A DNA stretch of 64,000 nt from Vibrio ishigakensis (GTDB lineage: Bacteria; Pseudomonadota; Gammaproteobacteria; Enterobacterales; Vibrionaceae). Both the position numbers and the translations under genes were made by a program. Where the stretch lies: the NCBI RefSeq assembly GCF_024347675.1, contig NZ_AP024882.1, positions 372,001 to 436,000 on the forward strand. Direction: 5' to 3'. Each line of letters begins with the position of its first letter. Within the stretch, counting starts at the first letter, position 1. This document shows positions 9,149-16,972 of this stretch, piece by piece. Below the pieces are notes generated by a model. That model made no database searches. It was not told the origin of the DNA and saw only the letters and a list, made by a program, of their open reading frames with translations.

Positions 9149-11032
9149 ATGGCATTTCTTGCAAAGCTATCTCCTTCAAAGTATTTGAAGCAACTATTCT
9201 TGAGTTTGCTGGCAGTCTTCATGCTAGCGGGCAACGTCAACCTTGACGCACAACCATCTACTTCTTCTATCAGTTTGTTCAACACAGCTATGGCACAAGA
9301 GCAGGCGGTGGCGGATCAACACACGGACACTGCGGTAGTGAAAGCTCCTGCGAAAGCAGAGCCGATGTGGATCGTAAAAGTATTCCGCTCTCACCAAGCT
9401 CTGGCTATCTTCGTGACCTTGGGTATAGGTTACTGGCTTGGCGCACTTAAATTTGGCCACTTCAGCCTTGGCGCAGTAACAGGCACCCTAATTGCTGGTG
9501 TGCTTATTGGTCAGTTGGATATCTCCATCTCCTCACAGGTTAAATCTGTCTTCTTTACCATGTTCCTGTTTGCGGTGGGTTACGGCGTTGGTCCTCAGTT
9601 TGTTCGAGGTGTAGCTAAGAACGGTGCTCCACAGGCAATATTTGCAGTGCTGATTTCACTACTTTGCTTCGCGGTTACCTACGCAGGAGCAAAAATTGCG
9701 GGCTACGATGTGGGTCTAGCGGCAGGTCTATGGGCAGGCGCACAAACTATCTCGGCTTCTATTGGTCTTGCTACGGATGCGATTAACTCATCGGGTGCAA
9801 GCAATGCTAAAGAGCTTCTTGACCAAATCCCTGTGGCATACGCTATCTGCTACCTGTTCGGTACTATCGGTACTGGCATGATCTTGGCTTACGTAGGCCC
9901 AACTCTACTGGGTGTAAACCTAGAAGAAGCGTGTAAAGACTATGAAAAAGAGATGTCTCAAGGCACACCAGAAGAAGGTATCGGCCGTGTTTGGCACCGC
10001 ACTGAGTCTCGCGTTTATCGAGTGAACGCAGACATCGCGGACTCAACCGTTGCTGAATTCGAGTTCCAACACGATGAAGAGCGTCTGTTTATCGAGAAGA
10101 TAAAGCGCGACGGCGAGCTTATCGACTTCGATCCAAACACTAGACTGCAAACTCGAGACATCATCGCCCTAACCGGTCACTCAGATGCGCTGGTTCATGC
10201 TCAGCAGTATCTGACTGAAGTGGTAGACGAAGAGCTTGAGAATCTACCTCTAGAAACCGTTGACCTAGTGGTAACCAACAAGAAGTTTGCTAACCGTACA
10301 TTGGTTTCTCTTGCAGAAGAACACTACGCACGTGGCGTATTCCTTAACAAAATCACTCGTGGCGCTGCTAGCCAAGAGGTGCCAATGCTGGCTCAAACTG
10401 AGATCCACCGTGGCGATATCCTAAGCATCACAGGTACTAAGACTCATACTGAACGTATGGAGAAAGAGGTTGGTCACGTAGACAGAACCACAACAGAAAC
10501 CGATATGGTTTGGGTTGGTCTATTCATCGTGGTATTCGGTCTACTAGGTGCACTTGCAGTAAATGTAGATGGCGCGCCAGTAACTCTATCGGTATCCGGT
10601 GGCGTGCTAATCGGTGGTCTAGTACTAGGTTGGCTACGCTCAATCCACCCAACCTTTGCGCGACTACCTGAGCCAACACAATGGTTCATGAACTCAGTTG
10701 GTCTTAACGTATTCATCGCTATCGTAGGTATCTCAGCAGGCCCAGGTTTTGTGGCAGGCCTTAAGAGTGCAGGCCTAGGTCTGTTCGGCATCGGCGCTGC
10801 AGCAACCGCTATCCCAATGCTACTAGCACCACTGATCGGTAAATACATCTTCAAGTTCCACCCAGCAATCAACTTGGGTGTATGTGGCGGCGCCCGCACC
10901 AGTACAGCATCAGTTGCTATGGTGGGCGAGAAAGCAAACAGCAACATTCCAATGCTTGGCTACACAGTGCCTTACGCTGTATCCAACACACTGCTTACTC
11001 TGATGGGTATGTTTATGGTGTTGTTTTACTAA
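9149..11032 (+). CDS. AspT/YidE/YbjL-family antiporter with N-terminal extension
   Basis: This 627-residue membrane protein has the AspT layout: five or so helices (about residues 75-250), two cytoplasmic TrkA-C-like domains (about 285-455), and a second helix bundle with the duplication-domain motifs GISAGPGF and CGGARTSTASVAMV. AspT of Tetragenococcus exchanges aspartate for alanine, coupling decarboxylation to proton motive force. Located after gadB, this one probably exchanges glutamate for 4-aminobutyrate; that is inference. The N-terminus is unusual: a signal-peptide-like segment and linker (residues 1-70, ending NTAMAQE...) before the first family helix. ATG 9149 follows AGAGG; GTG or other upstream starts lack a site. 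Confidence 0.88.
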   Translation: MAFLAKLSPSKYLKQLFLSLLAVFMLAGNVNLDAQPSTSSISLFNTAMAQEQAVADQHTDTAVVKAPAKAEPMWIVKVFRSHQALAIFVTLGIGYWLGALKFGHFSLGAVTGTLIAGVLIGQLDISISSQVKSVFFTMFLFAVGYGVGPQFVRGVAKNGAPQAIFAVLISLLCFAVTYAGAKIAGYDVGLAAGLWAGAQTISASIGLATDAINSSGASNAKELLDQIPVAYAICYLFGTIGTGMILAYVGPTLLGVNLEEACKDYEKEMSQGTPEEGIGRVWHRTESRVYRVNADIADSTVAEFEFQHDEERLFIEKIKRDGELIDFDPNTRLQTRDIIALTGHSDALVHAQQYLTEVVDEELENLPLETVDLVVTNKKFANRTLVSLAEEHYARGVFLNKITRGAASQEVPMLAQTEIHRGDILSITGTKTHTERMEKEVGHVDRTTTETDMVWVGLFIVVFGLLGALAVNVDGAPVTLSVSGGVLIGGLVLGWLRSIHPTFARLPEPTQWFMNSVGLNVFIAIVGISAGPGFVAGLKSAGLGLFGIGAAATAIPMLLAPLIGKYIFKFHPAINLGVCGGARTSTASVAMVGEKANSNIPMLGYTVPYAVSNTLLTLMGMFMVLFY

Positions 11033-11058
11033 CTGAACACCTTTATAGCTAGAAACAG

Positions 11059-11090
11059 AAAGGAGCTCATAACGAGCTCCTTTACTTTAT
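11059..11090 (+). terminator. Rho-independent terminator after aspT
   Basis: AAAGGAGCTC (11059-11068) pairs with GAGCTCCTTT (11074-11083) around a 5-base loop and is followed by ACTTTAT. It also reads as a terminator on the minus strand, where it would end the small membrane-protein gene at 11130-11249. Confidence 0.85.
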
Positions 11091-11129
11091 TAGGCACCAG
11101 CGCTAGTCGAGGGCCGCGAGACAACCTAA

Positions 11130-11249
11130 TTAGTCACCACTTAAACGGTGTTTAATGTAGGCAAAAACACCCACTACAGCCCAGATACAACCAAGCAAAA
11201 TATACCAATGCGTTGTATCACTTGGCAGTGAAGACAGGAACCAATTCAT
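11130..11249 (-). CDS. 39-residue single-helix membrane protein
   Basis: A 40-codon minus-strand frame starts at ATG 11249 behind a very strong GGGGGAAG site 5-6 bases upstream and ends at TAA 11130. The product begins MNWFLSSLPS, has one hydrophobic helix (about residues 15-32, WYILLGCIWAVVGVFAYI) and a short basic tail ending KHRLSGD. This is the profile of a genuine small inner-membrane protein. I do not recognise a family. It converges on the gadB-aspT operon and shares its terminator region. The strong ribosome site and helix argue against chance, but there is no homology evidence available here. Confidence 0.6.
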   Translation of the reverse strand: MNWFLSSLPSDTTHWYILLGCIWAVVGVFAYIKHRLSGD

Positions 11250-11654
11250 AACACTTCCCCCAGAAATCTAATAAGACATCACCACAACGACACTGATCTA
11301 TCGGTATGCTGAAATGAACTGCTTGATTTTAGGTTGTCTGCTCTGGTTTTCGCTTAGTGGTTATTTAGATTTCATGTAGCTTAGATGTTTATAGTGGTGC
11401 TTTGGGTGTGTATCCGTAAATCTTTATTTTCCCCAGTGTCTTTTCCTGTTCTAAAGGTAACGTATACGGTTAAAAAAGTGATAGCGGGTGGGCCCGTGTA
11501 TATGTAAAGCAGGATGCGAAATATGACGTGTATGCTTTATTTTTTAGTAACTTATGGTAGCTTGATTAGATGTTAGGCAAGCCGAGAAGCAAGCAAGTTT
11601 GTTATTAAGGATGTTGTCGCTCTGGCTCCCACAATAGTCTATTGGAAGTAATTA
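11250..11654. other. AT-rich intergenic segment before the islet, no gene seen
   Basis: These 405 bases separate the small membrane-protein gene from the PD-(D/E)XK-like gene. They hold the minus-strand promoter of the former and probably the promoter of the latter. No coding frame with a start site was seen. A GTTAGGC heptamer at about 11571, of the form found at cassette attC boundaries, is present but unsupported by a partner. Confidence 0.4.
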
Positions 11655-12266
11655 ATGGATATACATCAGATACTGACAACGGCCTTAAACAAACGCTCTA
11701 TTTTTCATTCAGAGGCTGATTTTCAGCATCACTTTGCGTGGGAAATCCATAGAGCAGCTAATGCTGAGGTTGATATTCGCTTAGAATTTCCTTTATCGAG
11801 CGTTGGTTCAAATCGATGGGAATACTGTGATGTTCTGATTCGAGGCGCGTCAACTATTGGTATTGAACTTAAATATAAAACGAAGAAATTGAGTGTTGAT
11901 GTTGATTGTGAGCTATTTGAATTAAAGCAACAGGGTGCTCAAGATCTGGGAAGATATGATTTTCTTAAAGATATTTGTCGTTTAGAGTCTTGGTGCGAGC
12001 AGCAAAAAATATCAAAAGGTTATGCAATACTGTTAACAAATGATCCAAGCTATTGGTCAATGCCACTGCGGACTAACACTGTCGATAAAGCTTTCCGTTT
12101 ACATCGTGATGCTTTGCAAGGAGAGCTAAGATGGGACTCATCTGCCTCTAAAGGAACTACTCGAGGGCGAGAAACCAATTTAGTTTTAAAGAACCGCTAT
12201 TCATTAACTTGGTTTGATACTCCTAGGTTGGGCTTTAGATATTTGTTGGTTGAAGTAGAGCGCTAA
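11655..12266 (+). CDS. PD-(D/E)XK nuclease-like protein of unknown role
   Basis: I do not recognise a named family for this 203-residue soluble protein. It contains a plausible PD-(D/E)XK nuclease core: Glu30, then Asp59 in EYCDVLI, then E71-L-K73 in IGIELKYK, in the beta-strand spacing expected of the fold. The rest is rich in charged residues with no membrane segment. It is AT-rich compared with its neighbours and lies with another orphan gene in an islet between housekeeping genes, a setting typical of defence or mobile-element genes. The start ATG 11655 follows GGAAG 9 bases upstream. A plain DNA-repair or restriction-related role is equally possible. Confidence 0.6.
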   Translation: MDIHQILTTALNKRSIFHSEADFQHHFAWEIHRAANAEVDIRLEFPLSSVGSNRWEYCDVLIRGASTIGIELKYKTKKLSVDVDCELFELKQQGAQDLGRYDFLKDICRLESWCEQQKISKGYAILLTNDPSYWSMPLRTNTVDKAFRLHRDALQGELRWDSSASKGTTRGRETNLVLKNRYSLTWFDTPRLGFRYLLVEVER

Positions 12267-12397
12267 CAATAAACTCAAACTGGTAGCTAAACCTTAGCAT
12301 TTTTAGTCCTGTTAGCTTCAGTGTTTACGATGTCTTTGCTTAGTTGGGACGGTTGATTAGCTGCAACTTAGCAAGGAGTTATATATATTGGCTGACT

Positions 12398-13027
12398 ATG
12401 AAAAAAAGATCTTCAGAACAGTATCTAGAAGCAATTCGCGAACTTGATAAACAACTTATAAAAACAGTAGGTAAAATAACTCGAGCTAACAATGGAGCTA
12501 TATATCAAATGGATCTTCTTAGTTCGGCAGTAGTTAACCGATCCTTAGAGTTATCAAAAGGCTTTGAAAGTATGGTTAAAGCCAAGCTGTTTTTATGCGC
12601 TGCTCCATTGCTTAGATTACAACTGGATAACTTACTAAGATACTCGGCACTATGGTTAGTAGAAAATCCTGATGCAGTTTGTCTAGATGTACTTGGTGGT
12701 AAACCGATTAGAAGGATAAAGGACAAAAATGGTAAAAAGATGACAGACGCTCATCTTGTTTCTGTCCTGTCTAAAGAAACTGAATGGATCTCTTCAGTCT
12801 ATGAGAAAACTTGTGGTTATGTACACTTTAGCGAAAGTCATTTCCACAAAACCTTATTATCTGCAAAGGGTGACAAAGTAGAAGTGGGTATCGGCGACAA
12901 AGCTAAATCAGTCCCTGATTCAGCGCTAGAGGAGGCCTGTGCTGCATATCAGGCTATAACTATCGAATTGTTAAGATATTTGGATGGATGGTTGCTCACG
13001 AAACAGTCATACGAACAGTATACCTAA
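12398..13027 (+). CDS. Islet protein of unknown function, mainly helical
   Basis: The product is a 209-residue, lysine-rich, largely helical soluble protein. A region near the middle reads KETEWISSVYEKTCGYVHFSESHFH, resembling the Y-x-H-x-S segment of DUF5677-like or abortive-infection-type HEPN-fold proteins, but the match is from memory and weak. ATG 12398 is the best codon, although AAGGAG (12373-12378) is too far upstream for it; an in-frame TTG at 12344 is an alternative, so the start is uncertain. It is 131 bases behind the PD-(D/E)XK-like gene with similar AT-rich codon use, and the pair may have arrived together. Confidence 0.6.
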   Translation: MKKRSSEQYLEAIRELDKQLIKTVGKITRANNGAIYQMDLLSSAVVNRSLELSKGFESMVKAKLFLCAAPLLRLQLDNLLRYSALWLVENPDAVCLDVLGGKPIRRIKDKNGKKMTDAHLVSVLSKETEWISSVYEKTCGYVHFSESHFHKTLLSAKGDKVEVGIGDKAKSVPDSALEEACAAYQAITIELLRYLDGWLLTKQSYEQYT

Positions 13028-13259
13028 CAGAGCATTTAATAGTGGTTCCAGTGTTTAGTATTTTTTATTCCACCGTTGGTTTTTTAAGGTGGTGAAGCTG
13101 AGTTTTTTGGAAACATTGCCCGCACCTGATTGTGGCGCTATTTTCACATACTCTAGCCATGCCGTTATATTCTAATTACGTAATATAGTAAGTCAAAGCT
13201 TCGGATCGCTTTTGAACTCGTTCTAACCCCATAAGTCGAAAAAGCCAGTATATTTGTGC

Positions 13260-13835
13260 CTACTCCCTCACTTCCCCTCGCTCATTCTCAAGAATCCGAC
13301 GAATCAACTTCGCGGGCGTTCCACCATATAAAGAGTCAGGCGGTACATCAGAATTCACCACCGAGTTTGCCGCAATCACTGAGCGCGCGCCTATGGTTAC
13401 GCCTTGATTGATAACCACATTGCCACCGATCCAAACATCATCTTCCACTACGATAGGCTTGCAGAAGGTTTCCCATCTGCGGCGGGATTCAAAATTCAGA
13501 GAGTGGCTCGCGCAATAGAACTGGACGCTTGGGCCTACCAAGACGTTATTGCCGATTGAGATCTTGGCACCGTCTAGCATGACCACGTTCATGTTGAGGA
13601 ATGTGTTTTCACCAATAAATATGGTCTTACCGAACTCACAGCTAAATGGGGAGCGGATAATGCTTGAGCTTGGCATTGAGCCCATCAGCTGTTGCAAGAT
13701 GTCGGTGCGCTGTTGGCCATCTATGGTTTGATTTAACTGCTGAAGAAGAACCGCAGCGGTATCTCGGATCTCGTTGATACCTTTATCGCCACCATCAAAA
13801 TCTTGTCCTTCGAGCATCTTTTCAAATTCGGTCAT
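13260..13835 (-). CDS. Sugar O-acetyltransferase, Maa/NodL-like
   Basis: This 191-residue protein is a left-handed beta-helix acetyltransferase that transfers acetyl from acetyl-CoA to a sugar hydroxyl. It has an N-terminal helical maltose-acetyltransferase segment (MTEFEKMLEGQDFD at residue 1 onwards), hexapeptide repeats (IFIGENTFLNMNVVMLDGA, VWIGGNVVINQGVTIGARS), and the catalytic-His region FYCASHSLN. It ends with the family's GGTPAKLIRRI motif. ATG 13835 is preferred because GGAAG lies just upstream; the longer frame from 13892 adds 19 unrelated residues. It stands alone. The true acceptor could be maltose, galactoside or another sugar. Confidence 0.88.
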   Translation of the reverse strand: MTEFEKMLEGQDFDGGDKGINEIRDTAAVLLQQLNQTIDGQQRTDILQQLMGSMPSSSIIRSPFSCEFGKTIFIGENTFLNMNVVMLDGAKISIGNNVLVGPSVQFYCASHSLNFESRRRWETFCKPIVVEDDVWIGGNVVINQGVTIGARSVIAANSVVNSDVPPDSLYGGTPAKLIRRILENERGEVRE

Positions 13836-13990
13836 CTTACTTCCAGTCTTCCTACAAAATACGTCCTGAACTATACCTATAAAATTCCTCACTCAATAGC
13901 GATGATGACCCATATTTCATATTAACTCAGGTCTATACTGATATCGGAGACCACCATGGATAGGTCAATCTGACAGTTTAGGGAGAAACC

Positions 13991-14842
13991 ATGAGCGAGC
14001 GAACTTACTCAATTCGAACCATGAATCGCGCGGAGATAGACACTGCGGTTGAGTGGGCTGCCAATGAAGGTTGGAACCCCGGGTTAAATGATGCCGATTG
14101 CTATTTCATTGCTGACGCCGAGGCTTTTCTCGTGGGTTATCTAGATGATGAACCCATCGCCGTCATCTCAGTGGTCAAATACGATGAGTCATTTGGCTTT
14201 CTTGGGTTTTATATCGTTAAGCCTGAGTATCGTGGACAGGGCTATGGGATACAGATCTGGGATGCAGGCATAAAGCGATTATCAGGACTGAATATTGGTC
14301 TTGATGGTGTGGTTGATCAGCAAGAGAACTACAAGAAATCTGGCTTTAAATTGGCTTACCGCAACATTCGCTATGAGGGAACGGGCGGTGGCTCAGTTCC
14401 TGATAATCCTAACATCGTGGAGCTTTCATCGATTCCCTTCGATACCTTAAATGCCTATGATCAGCCTTTCTTTCCTGCCAACCGAACTGAATTTACTAAG
14501 GCATGGATAAGCCAACCAGACAGCCACGCACTAGGTATCATGGCTGAAGACAAACTGGCGGGTTACGGCGTGATTCGACAGTGTCGAAATGGCTACAAGA
14601 TTGGCCCTCTGTTTGCCGATTCTCCTGAACTCGCAGAACAGATTTTCTTAGCGCTCAAATCAAAGGTCACTGCCTCCAATGCCATCTTCCTTGATACACC
14701 AGAGGTCAATCCATCTGCGGTGGCATTGGCAGAGAAATACCAGATGACGAAATCCTTTGAAACGGCTCGTATGTACACTGGTGCGTTTCCAGATCTACCT
14801 CTAGAGTGGACCTTTGGCGTTGCTTCCTTTGAGATTGGCTAG
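13991..14842 (+). CDS. Two-domain GNAT acetyltransferase
   Basis: This 283-residue cytoplasmic protein has an N-terminal GNAT domain with the acetyl-CoA loop YRGQGYGIQIW near residues 79-89 and a C-terminal Acetyltransf_18-like domain (about 155-275), the layout of YitH-type proteins. The family acetylates small amines, but the substrate is unknown. The start ATG has GGGAG 8 bases upstream. It is divergent from the maa-like gene, sharing a 155-bp promoter region, and is otherwise isolated. Confidence 0.85.
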   Translation: MSERTYSIRTMNRAEIDTAVEWAANEGWNPGLNDADCYFIADAEAFLVGYLDDEPIAVISVVKYDESFGFLGFYIVKPEYRGQGYGIQIWDAGIKRLSGLNIGLDGVVDQQENYKKSGFKLAYRNIRYEGTGGGSVPDNPNIVELSSIPFDTLNAYDQPFFPANRTEFTKAWISQPDSHALGIMAEDKLAGYGVIRQCRNGYKIGPLFADSPELAEQIFLALKSKVTASNAIFLDTPEVNPSAVALAEKYQMTKSFETARMYTGAFPDLPLEWTFGVASFEIG

Positions 14843-14942
14843 GGTCTAATGATTCTGAATATAAGCAATTGCATTCATTTGACATTCAAGATGAAAAAAA
14901 CAGCTACAAAATCGAATTAACAGTAAATATTAGGAACAGAAG

Positions 14943-15293
14943 ATGCTTCAACTATCGAATATATTTTCTAGCGCAAATCTGTATTTAAAGCGTGTTGGTG
15001 TTTACGGACTACTTTCAATTGCCTTCGCACCGGGATTCGCCTATGCCGCAATAGATAAAGAGGCTTATCAGCAATGCATTACCGAAAGCGTTGCGCCCGC
15101 TGAAGATTGGTTTTCAGCACAGCCTATCAAGCGAGCCTGCACCGCTTTGTACGACAACTCTTCTATGCTGAGCGACGATGATATCGGTTATTACCAATGC
15201 ATCATTCAGTACATGCCCACGGCAAACAATAAAGTGGCAGTGAAAGAAATTGAAGATGAGTGCAACGACCAGCACCGCAGCCTTTTCAATTAA
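14943..15293 (+). CDS. Secreted four-cysteine protein of unknown function
   Basis: This is a 116-residue exported protein: an N-terminal region with a hydrophobic stretch ending FAYA (about residues 17-35), then a mature part with exactly four cysteines in QQCI, RACT, YQCI and DECN contexts. Even spacing suggests two disulfides in a small helical fold, as in four-cysteine periplasmic families of Vibrio/Aliivibrio. The N-terminus is long for a signal peptide, and a later start is possible though none has a better site; AGGAACAGAAG precedes the ATG. It lies between the GNAT gene and peroxiredoxin without overlap. No function is assigned. Confidence 0.7.
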   Translation: MLQLSNIFSSANLYLKRVGVYGLLSIAFAPGFAYAAIDKEAYQQCITESVAPAEDWFSAQPIKRACTALYDNSSMLSDDDIGYYQCIIQYMPTANNKVAVKEIEDECNDQHRSLFN

Positions 15294-15374
15294 TCTCTCA
15301 ATATTCAATTCAACCTAAGATGAATCCAACAATAAGCTAAACTCATCTGTACTAGACGAAACGGAGATTAAAAA

Positions 15375-15854
15375 ATGATTCAGAAAGGACAAACAATTCC
15401 TGCGGCAACCCTAAGTGAACTCACTGATGCAGGCATGGTCAATCACAGCACAGATGACTTATTTGCCAATAAACGCGTGGTCCTGTTTGCTGTACCGGGA
15501 GCATTCACCCCAACCTGTTCAGAGGCTCACCTGCCAGGATTCGTTGTTCATGCCGATCAAATCAAAGCCGCGGGTATTGATACCATTGCTTGTGTTGCTG
15601 TGAACGATGCCTTCGTGATGCACGCATGGGGTGAGGCACAAAATGCCAGCGAGATACTCATGCTAGGTGACGGGGGTGCCAGTTTCACTAAAGCTCTGGG
15701 ACTTGAGATGGATACGGCCAACTTCGGTGGCATCCGCTCTCAGCGCTATTCCATGGTGGTAGACAATGGTGTAGTCACCCATCTAAATGTCGAGAAGGGT
15801 GGTGAATTTGAAGTGAGTAACGCAGAAACCATACTGGGTGCGTTAAAGGCTTAA
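15375..15854 (+). CDS. Peroxiredoxin, Prx5 type
   Basis: This 159-residue cytoplasmic thiol peroxidase reduces hydrogen peroxide and organic hydroperoxides with glutathione/glutaredoxin. The peroxidatic Cys48 lies in PGAFTPTCSEAHLPGF, the signature of the Prx5/AhpE-like subgroup, and the C-terminal part carries the YSMVVDNGVV strand. There is no fused glutaredoxin domain, unlike the hybrid Prx5-Grx enzymes of some Vibrio and Haemophilus. GGAG lies 9 bases upstream of the ATG. The gene is monocistronic and followed by a terminator. Confidence 0.92.
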   Translation: MIQKGQTIPAATLSELTDAGMVNHSTDDLFANKRVVLFAVPGAFTPTCSEAHLPGFVVHADQIKAAGIDTIACVAVNDAFVMHAWGEAQNASEILMLGDGGASFTKALGLEMDTANFGGIRSQRYSMVVDNGVVTHLNVEKGGEFEVSNAETILGALKA

Positions 15855-15863
15855 ATAACTTCC

Positions 15864-15893
15864 AAGGGGTCAGCTTCTGCTGGCCCTTTTTAT
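15864..15893 (+). terminator. Rho-independent terminator of the peroxiredoxin gene
   Basis: AAGGGGTCAGC and GCTGGCCCTTT form an imperfect stem with a 4-base loop TTCT, followed by a T-run at 15887-15891. Confidence 0.75.
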
Positions 15894-15980
15894 TTCTATA
15901 TCCACTGTCCTTATTGCTCGCTTTTGCAATAGCTGATACCTTGCCCCCGATTTCAATTCATTACTAAGGAGGCATCTGCA

Positions 15981-16040
15981 ATGATTCATTCTCAACAAGC
16001 TATTTCTACCAAGCGTCCTTACGGCATTTCAAAGAAATAA
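15981..16040 (+). CDS. Candidate 19-residue leader peptide
   Basis: A 20-codon frame with an almost perfect AAGGAGG ribosome site (15966-15972) 8 bases before its ATG encodes MIHSQQAISTKRPYGISKK. It ends 53 bases before the ATG of a SAM-dependent methyltransferase whose own ribosome site is weak. That arrangement resembles translational attenuation leaders, such as those of Erm rRNA methylases, but no pairing arms were proven. It could also be a free-standing small protein. Confidence 0.45.
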   Translation: MIHSQQAISTKRPYGISKK

Positions 16041-16093
16041 CCTAAGCCGAAAGTAAGGACGACGAACCTAACTTATTGTCGGAATTACAAAAA

Positions 16094-16933
16094 ATGTTCA
16101 AAAAAATCGACGAGGCTAGTGCAAAGCCTGTTGTTTGGTCTGCTTATACTGCTGATGTATTGTGGACTGATAGTCATATTGCAAAGCAGATGCTGGCGTT
16201 TCATTTAAATCCTGATCTTAGCCTCGCATCTCGCACCGCAGAGTTTATTGATGCATCTGTGGATTGGTTGGTTTCTGAGTTCAACCTGAGTGCAGAATCT
16301 AAAACCCTAGACTTCGGTTGCGGTCCTGGCCTTTATACTCAGCGCCTAAAATCTAAAGATGTTGGCACAGTGGTTGGTCTGGATTTCTCACAAAACTCCC
16401 TTGAGCACGCAATAGAGCAAGCCAAGGAATCAAAGCTTAATATCGAGTATCACTACGGGAACTACCTTGAGTACAGTGACACTCGTAAGTTCGATTTAAT
16501 CACCCTGGTGATGTGTGACCTTTGCGCCCTAAACCCAGAGCAACGTGCCATCCTATTAGGCAAGTTCAAATTCCTGCTAGCGCCTAACGGCTCTATTGCA
16601 CTGGATGTTTACACTACGACTCGCTTTGCCGCACAAACCGAATCTAGAAACATTGAGAAGAACGCCATGGGTGGTTTTTGGAGTGCAGAAGATTACTGGT
16701 GTCTGCAATCAAACTTCAAATACGAGCCTGAAATGGTGACCCTAGACAAATACGTCATCTTTGAAGATGAACGAGAGTGGACAGTCTATAACTGGTTACA
16801 GCACTTCGACTTAGAAATGCTGGCCAGTGAGCTAGAGCCACACGGCTTAGAGATCAAAGCTAAATATAGCGATCTTAAAGGCAGCCCATTTGCAGGTGGT
16901 GACGAGATGGCACTGATCATCGGCCACAAATAA
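16094..16933 (+). CDS. Class I SAM-dependent methyltransferase
   Basis: This 279-residue soluble protein has a Rossmann-fold methyltransferase core: motif I LDFGCGPGLYTQRL (about residues 73-86), motif II VVGLDFS, and a post-motif region LITLVMCDLCALNPEQ. The N-terminal 60 residues and the C-terminal beta-rich part are outside the core. The methyl acceptor cannot be inferred. ATG 16094 has GGAA nine bases upstream; TTG 16076 is an alternative that would add six residues. The 19-residue ORF upstream may control its translation. It is followed by a terminator. Confidence 0.85.
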   Translation: MFKKIDEASAKPVVWSAYTADVLWTDSHIAKQMLAFHLNPDLSLASRTAEFIDASVDWLVSEFNLSAESKTLDFGCGPGLYTQRLKSKDVGTVVGLDFSQNSLEHAIEQAKESKLNIEYHYGNYLEYSDTRKFDLITLVMCDLCALNPEQRAILLGKFKFLLAPNGSIALDVYTTTRFAAQTESRNIEKNAMGGFWSAEDYWCLQSNFKYEPEMVTLDKYVIFEDEREWTVYNWLQHFDLEMLASELEPHGLEIKAKYSDLKGSPFAGGDEMALIIGHK

Positions 16934-16943
16934 AACAAACATA

Positions 16944-16969
16944 TGGGGCGAACAATCGCCCCATTTTTT
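16944..16969 (+). terminator. Bidirectional terminator between methyltransferase and PepSY genes
   Basis: TGGGGCGA (16944-16951) and TCGCCCCA (16956-16963) form a perfect 8-bp stem with loop ACAA and a following six-T run. It terminates the plus-strand methyltransferase gene and lies just past the stop of the minus-strand PepSY gene. Confidence 0.9.
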
Positions 16970-16972
16970 GGC

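Noticed and set aside
10474..10947. 157-residue minus-strand frame opposite aspT
   Set aside because: Pro/Thr/Arg-rich shadow of a coding strand with strong codon bias; no start site.
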